From positions 9,386,001-9,450,000 of the forward strand of contig NZ_LT629758.1 in assembly GCF_900104725.1 (NCBI RefSeq): 64,000 nucleotides of DNA. The letters are read 5' to 3'. The translations under genes were made by a program, and so were the position numbers. Shown here piece by piece: positions 10,200 through 19,273 of the stretch (positions are counted from its first letter, which is position 1; every line of letters starts with the position of its first letter). Under the pieces are notes generated by a model. The model was not told the DNA's origin and did no database searches. It was given only the letters and a program-made list of their open reading frames with translations. This DNA comes from Actinoplanes derwentensis (lineage in GTDB: Bacteria > Actinomycetota > Actinomycetes > Mycobacteriales > Micromonosporaceae).

Positions 10200-11213
10200 G
10201 TGCTCAACCCGATGCTTCGCCGACCGATCGTCGGCCTCGCGGTGGGCGTTCTCGTCGCCAGCGGCTTGGCCTCGTCCCCCGCGTCGGCCGCGCCCATCAT
10301 CAGCGGCGACCACTCGGCTCTCGCCAGCACCCTGGACGCCAAACTCGGCGCTCGTGACGCCGGTTCATACGTGGACGCCTCCGGCAAGCTGGTCGTGAAC
10401 GTGACCGACGCGGCGACCGCCGCCGAGGTGCGGGCCGCCGGTGCCACCGTTCGCTACGTCAAGCACAGCGGTGCGACCCTGGCCGCCGCCGACACGAACC
10501 TCAAGACCAACCTGAAGACCCCGGGCACCGCCTTCGCGGTGGACCCGGTCACCAACCAGGTCGTGGTGAGCGTCGACGAGAGTGTCACCGGCGCCAAGCT
10601 CGCCGCGGTCCAGGCCACCGTCGCCAAGCTCGGCGACACCGCCCGCGTCGAGAGCGTTCCCGGCACCCTGAGCACCTTCATCGCCGCCGGCGACGCCATC
10701 TACACCGGCGGCAGCCGCTGCTCGCTCGGCTTCAACGTGCGCACCAGCGCGGGCGTGAACTACTTCCTGACCGCCGGGCACTGCACCAACGCCGGGACCA
10801 CCTGGACCAACGGCTCGGCGACCCTCGGCACCCGGTCGGGCACCAGCTTCCCGACCAACGACTACGGCATCGTCCGCTACACCAACACCACCATCGCCAA
10901 GACCGGCGGTTTCAGCTCCGCCTCCACCCCGGCGGTCGGCACGGCGGTCACCCGTCGCGGCTCCACCACCGGCACCCGGACCGGTTCGGTCACCGCGCTC
11001 AACAGCACGGTGAACTACTCCCAGGGCTCCGTCTCCGGTCTGATCCGGACCACCGTCTGCGCCGAGCCGGGCGACAGCGGCGGCCCGCTCTACCGCGGCA
11101 CCGCCGCCTACGGCCTGACCTCGGGCGGCAGCGGTAACTGCACCTCCGGTGGCGTCACCTACTTCCAGCCGGTCACCGAGGCGCTCAGCGTCTACGGCGT
11201 CTCGGTCTTCTAA
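10200..11213 (+). CDS. Secreted S1 serine protease, streptogrisin/alpha-lytic type
   Basis: A 337-residue preproprotease. The GTG at 10200 has a perfect GGAGG site nearby (GGGAGGAAAC). A signal peptide of about 30 residues ends at ASAAP, a propeptide of about 130 residues acts as folding chaperone in this family, and the chymotrypsin-like domain follows. The triad is His in LTAGHC, Asp in TNDYGIV and Ser in GDSGGPLY, with paired Cys for disulfides. There is an AT-rich promoter region upstream (10080-10140) and a strong hairpin just downstream. Confidence 0.92.
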   Translation: MLNPMLRRPIVGLAVGVLVASGLASSPASAAPIISGDHSALASTLDAKLGARDAGSYVDASGKLVVNVTDAATAAEVRAAGATVRYVKHSGATLAAADTNLKTNLKTPGTAFAVDPVTNQVVVSVDESVTGAKLAAVQATVAKLGDTARVESVPGTLSTFIAAGDAIYTGGSRCSLGFNVRTSAGVNYFLTAGHCTNAGTTWTNGSATLGTRSGTSFPTNDYGIVRYTNTTIAKTGGFSSASTPAVGTAVTRRGSTTGTRTGSVTALNSTVNYSQGSVSGLIRTTVCAEPGDSGGPLYRGTAAYGLTSGGSGNCTSGGVTYFQPVTEALSVYGVSVF

Positions 11214-11248
11214 GACCCACCGCGTCTTTCTAGACACACCGCACGGCA

Positions 11249-11280
11249 CCGGCCCCCGATCCACGTGGATCGGGGGCCGG
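11249..11280. terminator. 32-bp perfect palindrome, bidirectional terminator
   Basis: A 16-bp arm beginning CCGGCCCCCGATCCAC is followed directly by its exact complement. Outer bases 11245-11284 extend the stem with one mismatch. It lies between the stop of the S1 protease (+) and the stop of the convergent gene (-), so it should end transcription from both sides. Confidence 0.8.
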
Positions 11281-11287
11281 CGCCGTC

Positions 11288-12004
11288 TCAGCTGCTCTCG
11301 TGCACCCGCTCCTCGCCGCGGCGGCGCAGCATCTTCAGGCCGGGCAGGCCCGCGATGGCCAGGTGCAGGTCCTCGGTGACCTCGAGAAGCTTGTGCAGGT
11401 CCGGGCCGACCTGGTCGAGCTTGCCCAGCAGCGGCATCACGTCGGTGACCAGGTGGTGCTGGAGCGCCGGCAGCTGGTCGATCATCCGGATCGCGGCGGT
11501 CACCTCGTCAGGCGTCAGCTCGGCGACGAAGCGGGCGGCCAGCGGGGCCGCGTCACGCAGCGCCGGCGCGTAGTCGCCGATCAGAATCTCGACCTCGCCG
11601 GCCACGGCGCCAGCCCGGTTCGCGATGGTGGTGACCTCGCTCACAGCCGTGGAGGCGTCGCCGACGACCACGCCGGCCGCCTCGGCCGTGATCGACACCC
11701 GTCGAACGAGATCACCCGCGGTGGCTGAGATGGCAGCCGCCTCCTGGACGGTGAGAGCCGCGACATCGGCCACCGCCCGAGTCTCGGCCACCGTCGCCTC
11801 GGCGGCCGCGACCACCGCGGAGACCCGGTTGATCAAGGCCTCCACCTGCGCGACCGCCAGCGTCGCCCGGTTGATCAGGAGCTCGCTCTGCCCGATCAGC
11901 CCGACCGCCCGCACTGGGATGGTCGCGGCGGTGGCCGCCGTCTCGATCACCTTGCCGACCGCTGCGGAGGTGAGCTGAACGGCGCCGGACAGAAGATTGA
12001 ACAT
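11288..12004 (-). CDS. Ala/Val-rich helical protein of unknown function
   Basis: A 238-residue protein from the ATG at 12004 (MFNLLSGAVQLTSAAVG). Most of it is heptad-like repeats of A, V, E and T (AVAQVEALINRVSAVVAAAE and similar), predicting long amphipathic helices or a coiled coil. The last 60 residues are more globular and basic. The frame extends 15 codons upstream but without a better ribosome site. Such phasin-like or apolipoprotein-like patterns associate with membranes or granules; no specific function can be given. Confidence 0.7.
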   Translation of the reverse strand: MFNLLSGAVQLTSAAVGKVIETAATAATIPVRAVGLIGQSELLINRATLAVAQVEALINRVSAVVAAAEATVAETRAVADVAALTVQEAAAISATAGDLVRRVSITAEAAGVVVGDASTAVSEVTTIANRAGAVAGEVEILIGDYAPALRDAAPLAARFVAELTPDEVTAAIRMIDQLPALQHHLVTDVMPLLGKLDQVGPDLHKLLEVTEDLHLAIAGLPGLKMLRRRGEERVHESS

Positions 12005-12138
12005 GGTTCCATTGTGCGCCGGTTCCGCACCCCGCACCCGGTGACGCAACGTACGGGCAGCGCAGCGGTGCGTCGAAAGTCAGGAATACACAGGAATCCG
12101 GCGAGCCACAGAGGCCACCGACACGGCAGTATGCATGG

Positions 12139-13056
12139 GTGCCTAGTTCCCGAAACTTGATCCTCGTGGCCGCCGCGGTGGGCATCCTGGGAGGTTCGGT
12201 CCTGGTCGCCCAAGGCATGCTGGGCAGCGGTTCCGGCGGAACCGGCGGCTCGCTGGCCGGCTCCTTCCGGGACGTCCCGGCGGCGGCGTCCCCCACGCCG
12301 ACCGGCCCCACTCCTGAAGAGCTGGCCGCCATCGAGCGCGCCAAACGGGTCAAAGCCCTCGACGCGGCGCTCAAGAAATACGCGACCGGCAAACCCGAGT
12401 TCTCCGTCGCCGTCTTCGACCGCAAGACCGGCGAGACGTACGCGTACCGCGGCGACGAGAAGTACGAGACCGCCAGCATCGTCAAGGTGCAGGTGCTCGC
12501 CTGTCTGCTGATGACCGCCCAGGACGACGACCGCAAGGTCACCACCAGCGAGAAGTCCCTGGCCGACAAGATGATCCGGTTCAGCGACAACGCCGCCACC
12601 ACGTCGCTGTTCAGCAAGATCGGCCGCTACACCGGGCTCAGCGCCTGCAACAAGCGGCTCGGCCTCACCCAGACCAAGGTCAGCAGCTCCTGGGGCCTCA
12701 CCAAGACCACGGTGAAGGACCAGGTGAAACTGCTCGCCGCGATCGAGGACGAGGACGGCGAGCTGGACGGCACCTCCCGGCAGTACGCCCACAAGCTGAT
12801 GACCACCGTCTCCACCGACCAGGACTGGGGCGTCCCGGCCGTGGCCGCGGAGGGCGAGGACGCCGCCGTCAAGAACGGCTGGCTGCAGCGTTCCACCGAG
12901 AGCAACCTGTGGATCATCAACACGGTCGGTCAGATCACCGGCGACGACACCGACGTCTCGATCGCCGTGCTCTCGCACACCAACAAGAGCATGACCGGCG
13001 GCATCAGCCTGGTGGAGCGAGTCGGCAAGCTCACCCGGACGCACCTGAAGTACTGA
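12139..13056 (+). CDS. Class A beta-lactamase-fold serine hydrolase
   Basis: A 305-residue protein from a GTG at 12139. Residues 7-30 form an uncleaved or cleaved signal/anchor (LILVAAAVGILGGSVLVAQG), then a P/T-rich linker. The penicillin-recognising motifs are visible: SIVK (S-x-x-K), SDN in RFSDNAATT, and KNG where KTG is usual. It is likely a wall-associated penicillin-interacting enzyme rather than a resistance enzyme, since the omega-loop Glu motif is not obvious. It converges with, and overlaps by 26 bases, the DedA-type gene on the other strand. Confidence 0.8.
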   Translation: MPSSRNLILVAAAVGILGGSVLVAQGMLGSGSGGTGGSLAGSFRDVPAAASPTPTGPTPEELAAIERAKRVKALDAALKKYATGKPEFSVAVFDRKTGETYAYRGDEKYETASIVKVQVLACLLMTAQDDDRKVTTSEKSLADKMIRFSDNAATTSLFSKIGRYTGLSACNKRLGLTQTKVSSSWGLTKTTVKDQVKLLAAIEDEDGELDGTSRQYAHKLMTTVSTDQDWGVPAVAAEGEDAAVKNGWLQRSTESNLWIINTVGQITGDDTDVSIAVLSHTNKSMTGGISLVERVGKLTRTHLKY

Positions 13057-13609
13057 CCTCGCGGCGCTTGTCCCACCACGTCAGGGCTTGGTTGACCAGC
13101 AGTATCACCACCACTGCGGCGACCACGCCCTGCCACGGCTCGGGAAAGAGCGACCCGCCGGCCAGCCCGATCGCGGCGTAGACCACCGACCACAGCACGC
13201 AGGCCGGCAGGTTGGCGACCACGAACGTACGCCACCGGATTCCGGCGAAGGCGGCCGCGAGCAGCACCGGGATCCGGCCGCCCGGGATCAGCCGGGACAC
13301 CAGCAGAACCGGCACCTGCCGCTCCCGCAGCCGATCCTTCACCCCGGCGAGCCGCTGTTCGTCACGCAGCCAGCGCAACCGGCGGGCCAGCTTCTCACCG
13401 CCGAACCGGCACATCGCGTACATCACCAGATCGCCCGCGTACGCCCCGGCCGCGCCCGCCGCCACCACGAACCCGATCGAGAACGGGTGCTCGTGGAACA
13501 TCAGCGCCGCCGTCCCGCTCACCGCCGCCCCGGTCGGCACGATCGGCACCACCGCACCGAACGCCACCACCAGCAGCAACCAGCCGAGCGAACTCAGCGT
13601 GCCGATCAC
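13031..13609 (-). CDS. DedA-family membrane protein
   Basis: A 192-residue integral membrane protein from a GTG at 13609. The family core is clear: an N-terminal helix, G-x-x-x-G-Y/D-like AGAYAGDLVMYAMCRFGG, then the conserved SRLIPGGRIPVLLAAAFAGI and a C-terminal helix. DedA proteins are thought to flip or transport polyprenyl or phospholipids. The GTG overlaps the stop of the upstream MBL-fold gene, so the three genes from 14870 down to 13031 form one operon. Confidence 0.87.
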   Translation of the reverse strand: MIGTLSSLGWLLLVVAFGAVVPIVPTGAAVSGTAALMFHEHPFSIGFVVAAGAAGAYAGDLVMYAMCRFGGEKLARRLRWLRDEQRLAGVKDRLRERQVPVLLVSRLIPGGRIPVLLAAAFAGIRWRTFVVANLPACVLWSVVYAAIGLAGGSLFPEPWQGVVAAVVVILLVNQALTWWDKRREVSTSGASG

Positions 13610-14373
13610 GCGGCCGGCTCCAGATCGAGGGTCTCGCCGTGCGCCAGCACCCGCACCCGGCTGTCCGGTGCCGCCTGCGCGGCGAACTCGGCGAACCGCG
13701 GCCCCGGCTCGTCGAACATGTGCCGCCGCACCCGGCCCATCCCGATCGGCCAGAACGTCCCGTAATGCACCGGCACCGCCCACGACGCCTTCACCCGGCG
13801 CAGCGCCTCGGCACCGTCCCGGGCATCCAGGTGCCCGTGCGCGCCGAGCGTCGGGCCCCAGCCGCCGACCGGGATCAGTGCCAGATCCAGCGGCCCCAGA
13901 TCGGACATCTCGTCGAACAGGCCGGTGTCGCCCGCGTACCAGGTCCGGGCCACCCCTTCCACGACGAACCCGACGGCGATCGCCCGCTCCCGCGACCACG
14001 GCCCCCGGTTGCCGTCGTGCGCGGCCGGAACCGCCCGCACCCGCACCGCGCCCACCTCGGTCTCCTCACCCGGCGCCAGCTCCACCACCCGGCGGGCCAT
14101 CTCCGGGCCCAAGGCGCGGGCGGCGAACCCCCGGGCTCCCTTGGGCACGATCAAGAGCGGATTGCCGGGTACGGCACGAAGTGACGCGCAGTGGAAGTGA
14201 TCGGCGTGCAGGTGCGACAGCAGGATCGCGTCCGGAGCGCCGGGCAGACGGGGTGACGGGCCGGCCATCCGCCGCAGATGCGCGAGCCGGCCGGTCAGCA
14301 CCGGGTCGGTCAGCAGCCGGGTGCCGGAGTCCTCGAGCCACACGGTGCTGTGTCCCCACCAGGTCACTCTCAC
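13606..14373 (-). CDS. MBL-fold metal-dependent hydrolase (UlaG-like)
   Basis: A 255-residue metallo-beta-lactamase-fold protein from a GTG at 14373 (VRVTWWGHSTVWLE). Metal ligands are visible in SHLHADHFH, AAHDG, AGDTGLF and the later VHYGTFWP. This pattern matches the UlaG / N-acylphosphatidylethanolamine phospholipase D-like group. The start overlaps the stop of the DUF1990 gene and the stop overlaps the start of the DedA gene, so a role in membrane lipid chemistry is a reasonable inference from context. Confidence 0.85.
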   Translation of the reverse strand: MRVTWWGHSTVWLEDSGTRLLTDPVLTGRLAHLRRMAGPSPRLPGAPDAILLSHLHADHFHCASLRAVPGNPLLIVPKGARGFAARALGPEMARRVVELAPGEETEVGAVRVRAVPAAHDGNRGPWSRERAIAVGFVVEGVARTWYAGDTGLFDEMSDLGPLDLALIPVGGWGPTLGAHGHLDARDGAEALRRVKASWAVPVHYGTFWPIGMGRVRRHMFDEPGPRFAEFAAQAAPDSRVRVLAHGETLDLEPAA

Positions 14374-14870
14374 CGTTTCACGGTACCCAGGCGGCGCAGG
14401 GCGAACCCGCAGAGGCGTGCGAACATGTGCTGGAACCCGACCGCGAACGGCCCGGCCACCCGCATCAGCGGGCCCGCCGGGCGACTGAACGCGGTCACCA
14501 CCAGCCACACCCGGTCGTGCTCGTCGCGTTCCACCACGAACGCCTCCTCGCCGGTGGCCGGATGACCCGGCCGGGTGCCGTACGCGAACCCGATCCGGTC
14601 ACCCTCCTCCAGCGTCCAGACCACCTCGCACGGCGCGCGCAGCGGCCCGAGCCCCACGGTGAGCAGCACCCCCGGAGCGGCCCGGTGGGCGTCGGCGGTG
14701 ATCCGGGTGCCGGTGGCCCGGTGCATCCGGAAACTGAGGACCGCCTCGCCGGCGCGGGCCAGCACGTCCTCCCCGGTGCCGAGCCGGGTGCGGTAGCGCA
14801 GATGCCGGTACCCGGCGGGTAGCCGCCCGGTCCGCGTCGACCCAACATGGGGGTACGTCAAATCGGTCAC
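14370..14870 (-). CDS. DUF1990 family protein
   Basis: A 166-residue soluble protein from a GTG at 14870 (VTDLTYPHVGSTRTG). The N-terminus T-Y-x-x-V-G-x-T, the central LSFRMHRATG and the segment RIGFAYGTRPGHPATGEEAFVV are typical of DUF1990, a family with a lipid-binding-like fold and no proven activity. It is the first gene of the three-gene operon with the MBL-fold and DedA proteins; overlaps of four bases link all three. Confidence 0.85.
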   Translation of the reverse strand: MTDLTYPHVGSTRTGRLPAGYRHLRYRTRLGTGEDVLARAGEAVLSFRMHRATGTRITADAHRAAPGVLLTVGLGPLRAPCEVVWTLEEGDRIGFAYGTRPGHPATGEEAFVVERDEHDRVWLVVTAFSRPAGPLMRVAGPFAVGFQHMFARLCGFALRRLGTVKR

Positions 14871-14948
14871 CCGAGAAGTGTGCCTCGCACGTGTCCGGCC
14901 GTGCCGGTCGAGTCGCCGCCGTGACATGACTCCGGCAAACTGGGCGAC

Positions 14949-15923
14949 GTGACAGGACCACGCTCCGCCGTCGTGTACAACCCCAAGAAAGTGGCCGATC
15001 CCGATCACCTGCGGCGTACCGTCCACGAGGCTCTGCGCCGGGCCGGCTGGCCGGCACCGGCCTGGTACCAGACGACCCCCGGCGATTCCGGCCGCGGTCA
15101 GGCCAAACAGGCGATCGCTGAGGGCGCCGAGCTGGTCTTCGCGTGCGGCGGCGACGGCACCGTCACCGCCGTCGTCACCGCGCTCAGCGGCACCGGCGTG
15201 GCCCTCGCGGTCCTGCCCGCCGGCACCGGCAACCTGCTCGCGGCCAATCTGGGACTCGGCAACGACCCGGCCGCCGGGCTGGAGGTGGCCCTGGAGGGCG
15301 GCCGCCGACGTATCGACGTCGGCATGCTCGGCGACCGCTGTTTCGTGGTGATGGCCGGCATGGGCTTCGACGCCCAGATGCTGGGCGACACCTCGGAGCG
15401 GGCGAAGAAGCACATCGGCTGGCCGGCCTATCTCGGCGGCGCCGCCAAACACCTGCTGGACCGGCCGATGCGGGCCCGGATCCGGCTCGACGGCGGCCCA
15501 CCGATGCCCCGCCGCCCGGCCGCCGTGATCGTCGGCAACGTGGGCCGGCTGCAGGGCGGGGTGAAACTGCTCAGCAAGGCCGAGCCTGACGACGGGCGGC
15601 TCGACGTGGCCATCCTCAGCCCCACCAACCTGGCGCACTGGGCGGCCCTGGCCTGGGCCGTGCTCAGCCGCCGGGAGCGGGTGCCGCTGATGGAGACCTA
15701 TACCGCACAGCGGATTGAGATCTACAGCAACCGGGCACAGGCCCGCCAGCTCGACGGTGACACCATCACCCCGGGCAAGGTCATGAAGATCCAGGTCCGG
15801 CCGAAGGCGCTGCTGCTCTGTGTGCCCCAGCCGGACGCTGATCCGGACCTGGCGTACGACGCCTCCGCGGTTGCCGAACGTGCCGAACCGCTTCGGGAGG
15901 CCGTGGCGGAGGAGAAGGCTTGA
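14949..15923 (+). CDS. Diacylglycerol/sphingosine kinase-like lipid kinase
   Basis: A 324-residue protein from a GTG at 14949. The DAGK catalytic domain shows VVYNPKK at the start, the nucleotide loop FACGGDGTVTAVV and PAGTGNLLAANLGL. It should phosphorylate diacylglycerol or a related lipid with ATP, and resembles actinobacterial DgkB/YegS proteins. It leads an apparent operon: its TGA overlaps the TTG of the YihY gene, and a double PAP2 phosphatase follows, so lipid phosphorylation and dephosphorylation are encoded together. Confidence 0.88.
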   Translation: MTGPRSAVVYNPKKVADPDHLRRTVHEALRRAGWPAPAWYQTTPGDSGRGQAKQAIAEGAELVFACGGDGTVTAVVTALSGTGVALAVLPAGTGNLLAANLGLGNDPAAGLEVALEGGRRRIDVGMLGDRCFVVMAGMGFDAQMLGDTSERAKKHIGWPAYLGGAAKHLLDRPMRARIRLDGGPPMPRRPAAVIVGNVGRLQGGVKLLSKAEPDDGRLDVAILSPTNLAHWAALAWAVLSRRERVPLMETYTAQRIEIYSNRAQARQLDGDTITPGKVMKIQVRPKALLLCVPQPDADPDLAYDASAVAERAEPLREAVAEEKA

Positions 15924-16933
15924 GCAGTACCGAACCGGTCCCCGAGACCCGGATGATGCCCGGGGACAAACTCTCCGCCGACGACGCGTTCCTCGCGTTG
16001 CGGCACTACGGGCGCTGGCCGCTGCTGCACGACGCGTTCGTCCGGTTCCGCTACGGTGACGGCTTCAGCCATTCCCGGGCGTTCGGCTTCCAGCTCTGCC
16101 TGGCGATCGTGCCGTTCCTGATCGCTCTGTCCGGGCTCGCCACCGACCTCGGTGTCGAGGACGGCGGCCAGGTCGTCGCCGACACCGTCATCGCGCTCAC
16201 CCCCGGCGCCAGCGAGCCGCTGGTCACCGAGCTGCTGATGGACGACGAGCGGACCGAGGACGCCGGTGAGCTGGCACTCACCCTCGGTATGGTCACCGGC
16301 CTGTTCGCGCTGACCAGCGCGATGGCCCAGATCGAGCGTGGCGCCAACCGGATCTACGGCGTCGAACGCGACCGGCCGGCACTGCCCAAGTATCTGCGGG
16401 CCGCGGTCCTGGCCCTGATCGCCGGGCTCCCCGCGCTCTTCGGCTTCCTGCTGCTGGTGGCCGGGAAAGCCGCCGGTGACTCGGCCGAGGAACATTTCGG
16501 CATCTCGTCCGGGCTGCGGGTGGCGTGGGACGTGGTCCGCTGGCCGGTCAGCCTGGCCCTCATCGTCTTCGCCGTCGGCCTGCTCTTCCGCCATTCGGTA
16601 CGCCGCAACCAGCCCGCCCTCTCCTGGCTGCTGTTCGGTGCCGTGGTGTCGACCGTGCTGTGGTGGCTCGCCAGTCTTCTGCTCGCCGGATACATCCGGT
16701 TCAGCGACGGCTTCGGCGCCACCTACGGCCCGCTCACCGCGATGATGGCGCTGCTGATCTGGGCCAACCTGACCGGCATCGCGATCTTCGTCGGTCTCGC
16801 CTTCGCCGCCCAGCTGGAGGCCCGTCGTGTCGGCGTGCCCCGGCCCGCTCTGGAGGACCGCTGGGAACCCGACGAGAAACCGGACATCCCGGCGCAACGG
16901 GATCCCGGTGTGACACCCGAGCCGGCCGGGTAA
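15920..16933 (+). CDS. YihY/BrkB-family membrane protein
   Basis: A 337-residue membrane protein. The TTG at 15920 has GGAGAAGG six bases upstream and overlaps the kinase stop; an ATG at residue 12 is the alternative. About six hydrophobic helices are visible, with the family motifs SRAFGFQLCLAIVPFLIALSG and YGPLTAMMALLIWANLTGI. The C-terminus is charged and proline-rich. YihY proteins are wrongly listed as RNase BN in old databases; their real role is unsettled, possibly lipid or envelope-related. The operon context with lipid enzymes supports the latter. Confidence 0.86.
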   Translation: MSSTEPVPETRMMPGDKLSADDAFLALRHYGRWPLLHDAFVRFRYGDGFSHSRAFGFQLCLAIVPFLIALSGLATDLGVEDGGQVVADTVIALTPGASEPLVTELLMDDERTEDAGELALTLGMVTGLFALTSAMAQIERGANRIYGVERDRPALPKYLRAAVLALIAGLPALFGFLLLVAGKAAGDSAEEHFGISSGLRVAWDVVRWPVSLALIVFAVGLLFRHSVRRNQPALSWLLFGAVVSTVLWWLASLLLAGYIRFSDGFGATYGPLTAMMALLIWANLTGIAIFVGLAFAAQLEARRVGVPRPALEDRWEPDEKPDIPAQRDPGVTPEPAG

Positions 16934-16966
16934 GCAAGCGCGCACCCCCAAACGTTGGAGTGCGCC

Positions 16967-18442
16967 GTGACCGAAGACAACCGCGTGGTGGAACGCACCG
17001 GCTGGGCGCCCGTGCGGCACTTCGCCGAACGCAGTGTGCTGGGCCTGATCGTGGTGGCCGCCATCGGCCTCACCTTCGGCGTGCTGCTCCTGCTGGTCCG
17101 CTTCCACTGGCAGCCACTGCTGAACCTGGACCAGTCGGTGGCACACAACCTGAACAGCTGGGCGGCCGGCTCCGAGACGACCGTGGCGGTGCTCCAGCAG
17201 ATCTCCTCGTTCGGCGGCCGGGGCGTCCTGCTCCCGCTCGTGCTGCTCTCCGCCGTCCTGCTGTTCCTGCGCCGGCTGCCCCGCCCGGCGATCTACCTGC
17301 TGGTCACCGGCGCCGGTGCGCTGGTGCTCGACCCGTCGCTGAAAGCGCTGATCGGGCGGCTGCGGCCGGTCGTCGAGGTGCCGGTCGCCTCCGCACCCGG
17401 CAACAGCTTCCCCAGCGGGCACGCGCTCGGCTCGATGGTCGTCTACGGGATGCTCGTGCTGATCTTCCTGCCCGCGATGCGGCGCCGGTGGCGGCCCTGG
17501 TTCATCGGCCTGGCCGCGGTGATCGTCGCCGCCGTCGGTTTCACCCGGATCGCCCTCGGTGTGCACTTCCTCTCCGACGTGTTCGGCGGCTGGCTGCTCG
17601 GGATCGCCTGGATCAGCGTCACCGCGTACGCCTTCCGGATCTGGCGGCGGGAGGCCGGCCACGAGACCCCGCCGATCACCGACGGCCTCGACCCGGAAGC
17701 CGGCCCCGACCTGCGTCCCGCCCCCGCCGAGAAGGAACTCCTGCCGCACCCGTGGGCCAAGGGCGCCGAGATCCTGGTCGGCTGGGTCTTCGTGTTCGGC
17801 CTGCTCTACGTGGTCGGCTACTCGGTGACCCGCTGGGAACCGCCGTTCGACGACGGTGTGCCGCGCTGGCTCCAGACCTTCCGGACCCCGTCGCTCGACC
17901 ACCTGAGCTGGCTCGCCAGCAAAGCCGGCGACACCCACGCCATTCTGATCATCTCGCTGATCTTCTGCCCGATCGCGCTGGCCGCCTGGCGGCAGTGGCG
18001 GCCGGTCCTGTTCCTGGCCCTCACCATGGTCGGCGAACTGACCCTGTTCCTCTGCGCCGCCGTCGCGGTCGGCCGGGAACGCCCGTCGGTCGAGCAGATC
18101 GACGGCCAGATGCCGACGTCGTCGTTCCCGTCCGGCCACATCGCCGCCACCATGTGCCTCTGGGTCGCCATCGCGATCATCGTGATGGCGAGGGTCCGGC
18201 AGCCGTGGCGCTGGATCTTCCCGGCCCTCGCGGTGATCATGCCGGCGATCGTGGCGACGTCCCGGATGTACCGCGGCATGCACCACCCCACCGACGTTCT
18301 CGGCGCCACCCTGCTCACCGCCGCCTGGATCGGCGTCCTCTGGTGGGTGATCCGCCCCAACGCGAACGCCGCGACCCTCAGCGAGGCCGCCGAGGAGGCC
18401 GAGCGGGCCAACCGATCCCGCAGCCTGGAGACGGTCGGATGA
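16967..18442 (+). CDS. Membrane phosphatase with two PAP2 domains
   Basis: A 491-residue membrane protein. I chose the GTG at 16967 (VTEDNRVVERTGW) because GGAG lies six bases before it; a TTG at 16955 is possible. It carries two complete phosphatidic acid phosphatase type 2 domains in tandem. The first has KALIGRLRP, SFPSGHALGS and RIALGVHFLSDVFGG, and the second has VGRERPS, SSFPSGHIAAT and SRMYRGMHHPTDVLGA. Each has the K/R-x6-RP, PSGH and SR-x5-H-x3-D signatures and its own helices. Likely substrates are phosphatidate or undecaprenyl pyrophosphate. The tandem fusion is uncommon; most PAP2 proteins have one domain. Confidence 0.9.
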   Translation: MTEDNRVVERTGWAPVRHFAERSVLGLIVVAAIGLTFGVLLLLVRFHWQPLLNLDQSVAHNLNSWAAGSETTVAVLQQISSFGGRGVLLPLVLLSAVLLFLRRLPRPAIYLLVTGAGALVLDPSLKALIGRLRPVVEVPVASAPGNSFPSGHALGSMVVYGMLVLIFLPAMRRRWRPWFIGLAAVIVAAVGFTRIALGVHFLSDVFGGWLLGIAWISVTAYAFRIWRREAGHETPPITDGLDPEAGPDLRPAPAEKELLPHPWAKGAEILVGWVFVFGLLYVVGYSVTRWEPPFDDGVPRWLQTFRTPSLDHLSWLASKAGDTHAILIISLIFCPIALAAWRQWRPVLFLALTMVGELTLFLCAAVAVGRERPSVEQIDGQMPTSSFPSGHIAATMCLWVAIAIIVMARVRQPWRWIFPALAVIMPAIVATSRMYRGMHHPTDVLGATLLTAAWIGVLWWVIRPNANAATLSEAAEEAERANRSRSLETVG

Positions 18443-19215
18443 CCCTGCGCCTGATGACCTGGAACATCAAACACGGCGGCGGTGACCGTCTGCAGGCGAT
18501 CATCCAGGTCATCCGCGACGCCCGTCCCGACGTCCTCTGCCTGCAGGAACTACTGAACTACCGCCGCTACGGCCGCCGCCGCCTCCAGGAACTGGCCACC
18601 GCCACCGGAATGACGGCCCACATGGCCCCGTCTGCCCTGGCCCAGCCGGTGGCCGTCCTGGTCCGCAACCCCTTCAAGATCCTTCGCCGTACGTCGGTCA
18701 CGTGGCGCCTCCACCACGCCGCCGCCGAGGTGGTGGTGGAGACGGGCGCGGGCCCGCTGACGGTGGTGAGCACCCACCTGAACCCGTTCTCCCCGTCCCG
18801 CCGTTACCGGGAGGCCCGCTGGCTCGCCGCCCGGCATGCCTCGGCCGACGGCCTGGTCGTGATCGCCGGGGACATGAACGGGCTCGACCCGCTCGGTGAC
18901 CATGAGCGGGAGCTCGCGGGCCTGCCCTCGCTCTACCGGCAGCGACACCTGGCGCCGGACGGCACCGCCGACACCAGGGCGATCGCGGCGTTCCACGAGG
19001 AGGGCTACACCGACCTGTGGCACACGGTAGGCGAGGGCGACGGCCGCACCGTTCCCACCGACTACGCCGGCCGCGAGTTCGGCGCCGTCCGCCTGGACTA
19101 CCTGATGGCGAGCCCCGCCCTGGCAGCCCGAGCCGAGCGCCTGTGGTCCCTCCGCGACGAGACCACCGCGACGGCCTCCGACCACTACCCGGTCCGGGCC
19201 GACGTCGACCTCTGA
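18439..19215 (+). CDS. Endonuclease/exonuclease/phosphatase family protein
   Basis: A 258-residue EEP-fold protein whose ATG overlaps the PAP2 stop. Conserved residues are visible: TWNIKHGG, DVLCLQEL (metal Glu), VVSTHLNPF, IAGDMNGLDP (D-x-N) and a terminal SDHYPVRADVDL. The fold covers DNases, inositol phosphatases and sphingomyelinases. As the last gene of the lipid kinase/YihY/PAP2 operon, with no signal peptide, it is more likely a lipid headgroup phosphodiesterase than a DNA enzyme; that is inference from context. Confidence 0.85.
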   Translation: MTLRLMTWNIKHGGGDRLQAIIQVIRDARPDVLCLQELLNYRRYGRRRLQELATATGMTAHMAPSALAQPVAVLVRNPFKILRRTSVTWRLHHAAAEVVVETGAGPLTVVSTHLNPFSPSRRYREARWLAARHASADGLVVIAGDMNGLDPLGDHERELAGLPSLYRQRHLAPDGTADTRAIAAFHEEGYTDLWHTVGEGDGRTVPTDYAGREFGAVRLDYLMASPALAARAERLWSLRDETTATASDHYPVRADVDL

Positions 19216-19273
19216 CCCGATCCACGCCGACCACCGATCTGGTCCGGAGCCGGCCTCGGCCCTACTGTTCGGT

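Noticed and set aside
11947..13044. Minus-strand frame across the beta-lactamase-fold gene
   Set aside because: It is antisense to a gene with SxxK, SDN and KNG motifs and has shadow-like composition.
15722..18286. 854-codon minus-strand frame
   Set aside because: It is antisense to the lipid kinase, YihY and PAP2 genes, which have clear motifs. The frame is rich in H, D, Q, R and G, as expected of a shadow.
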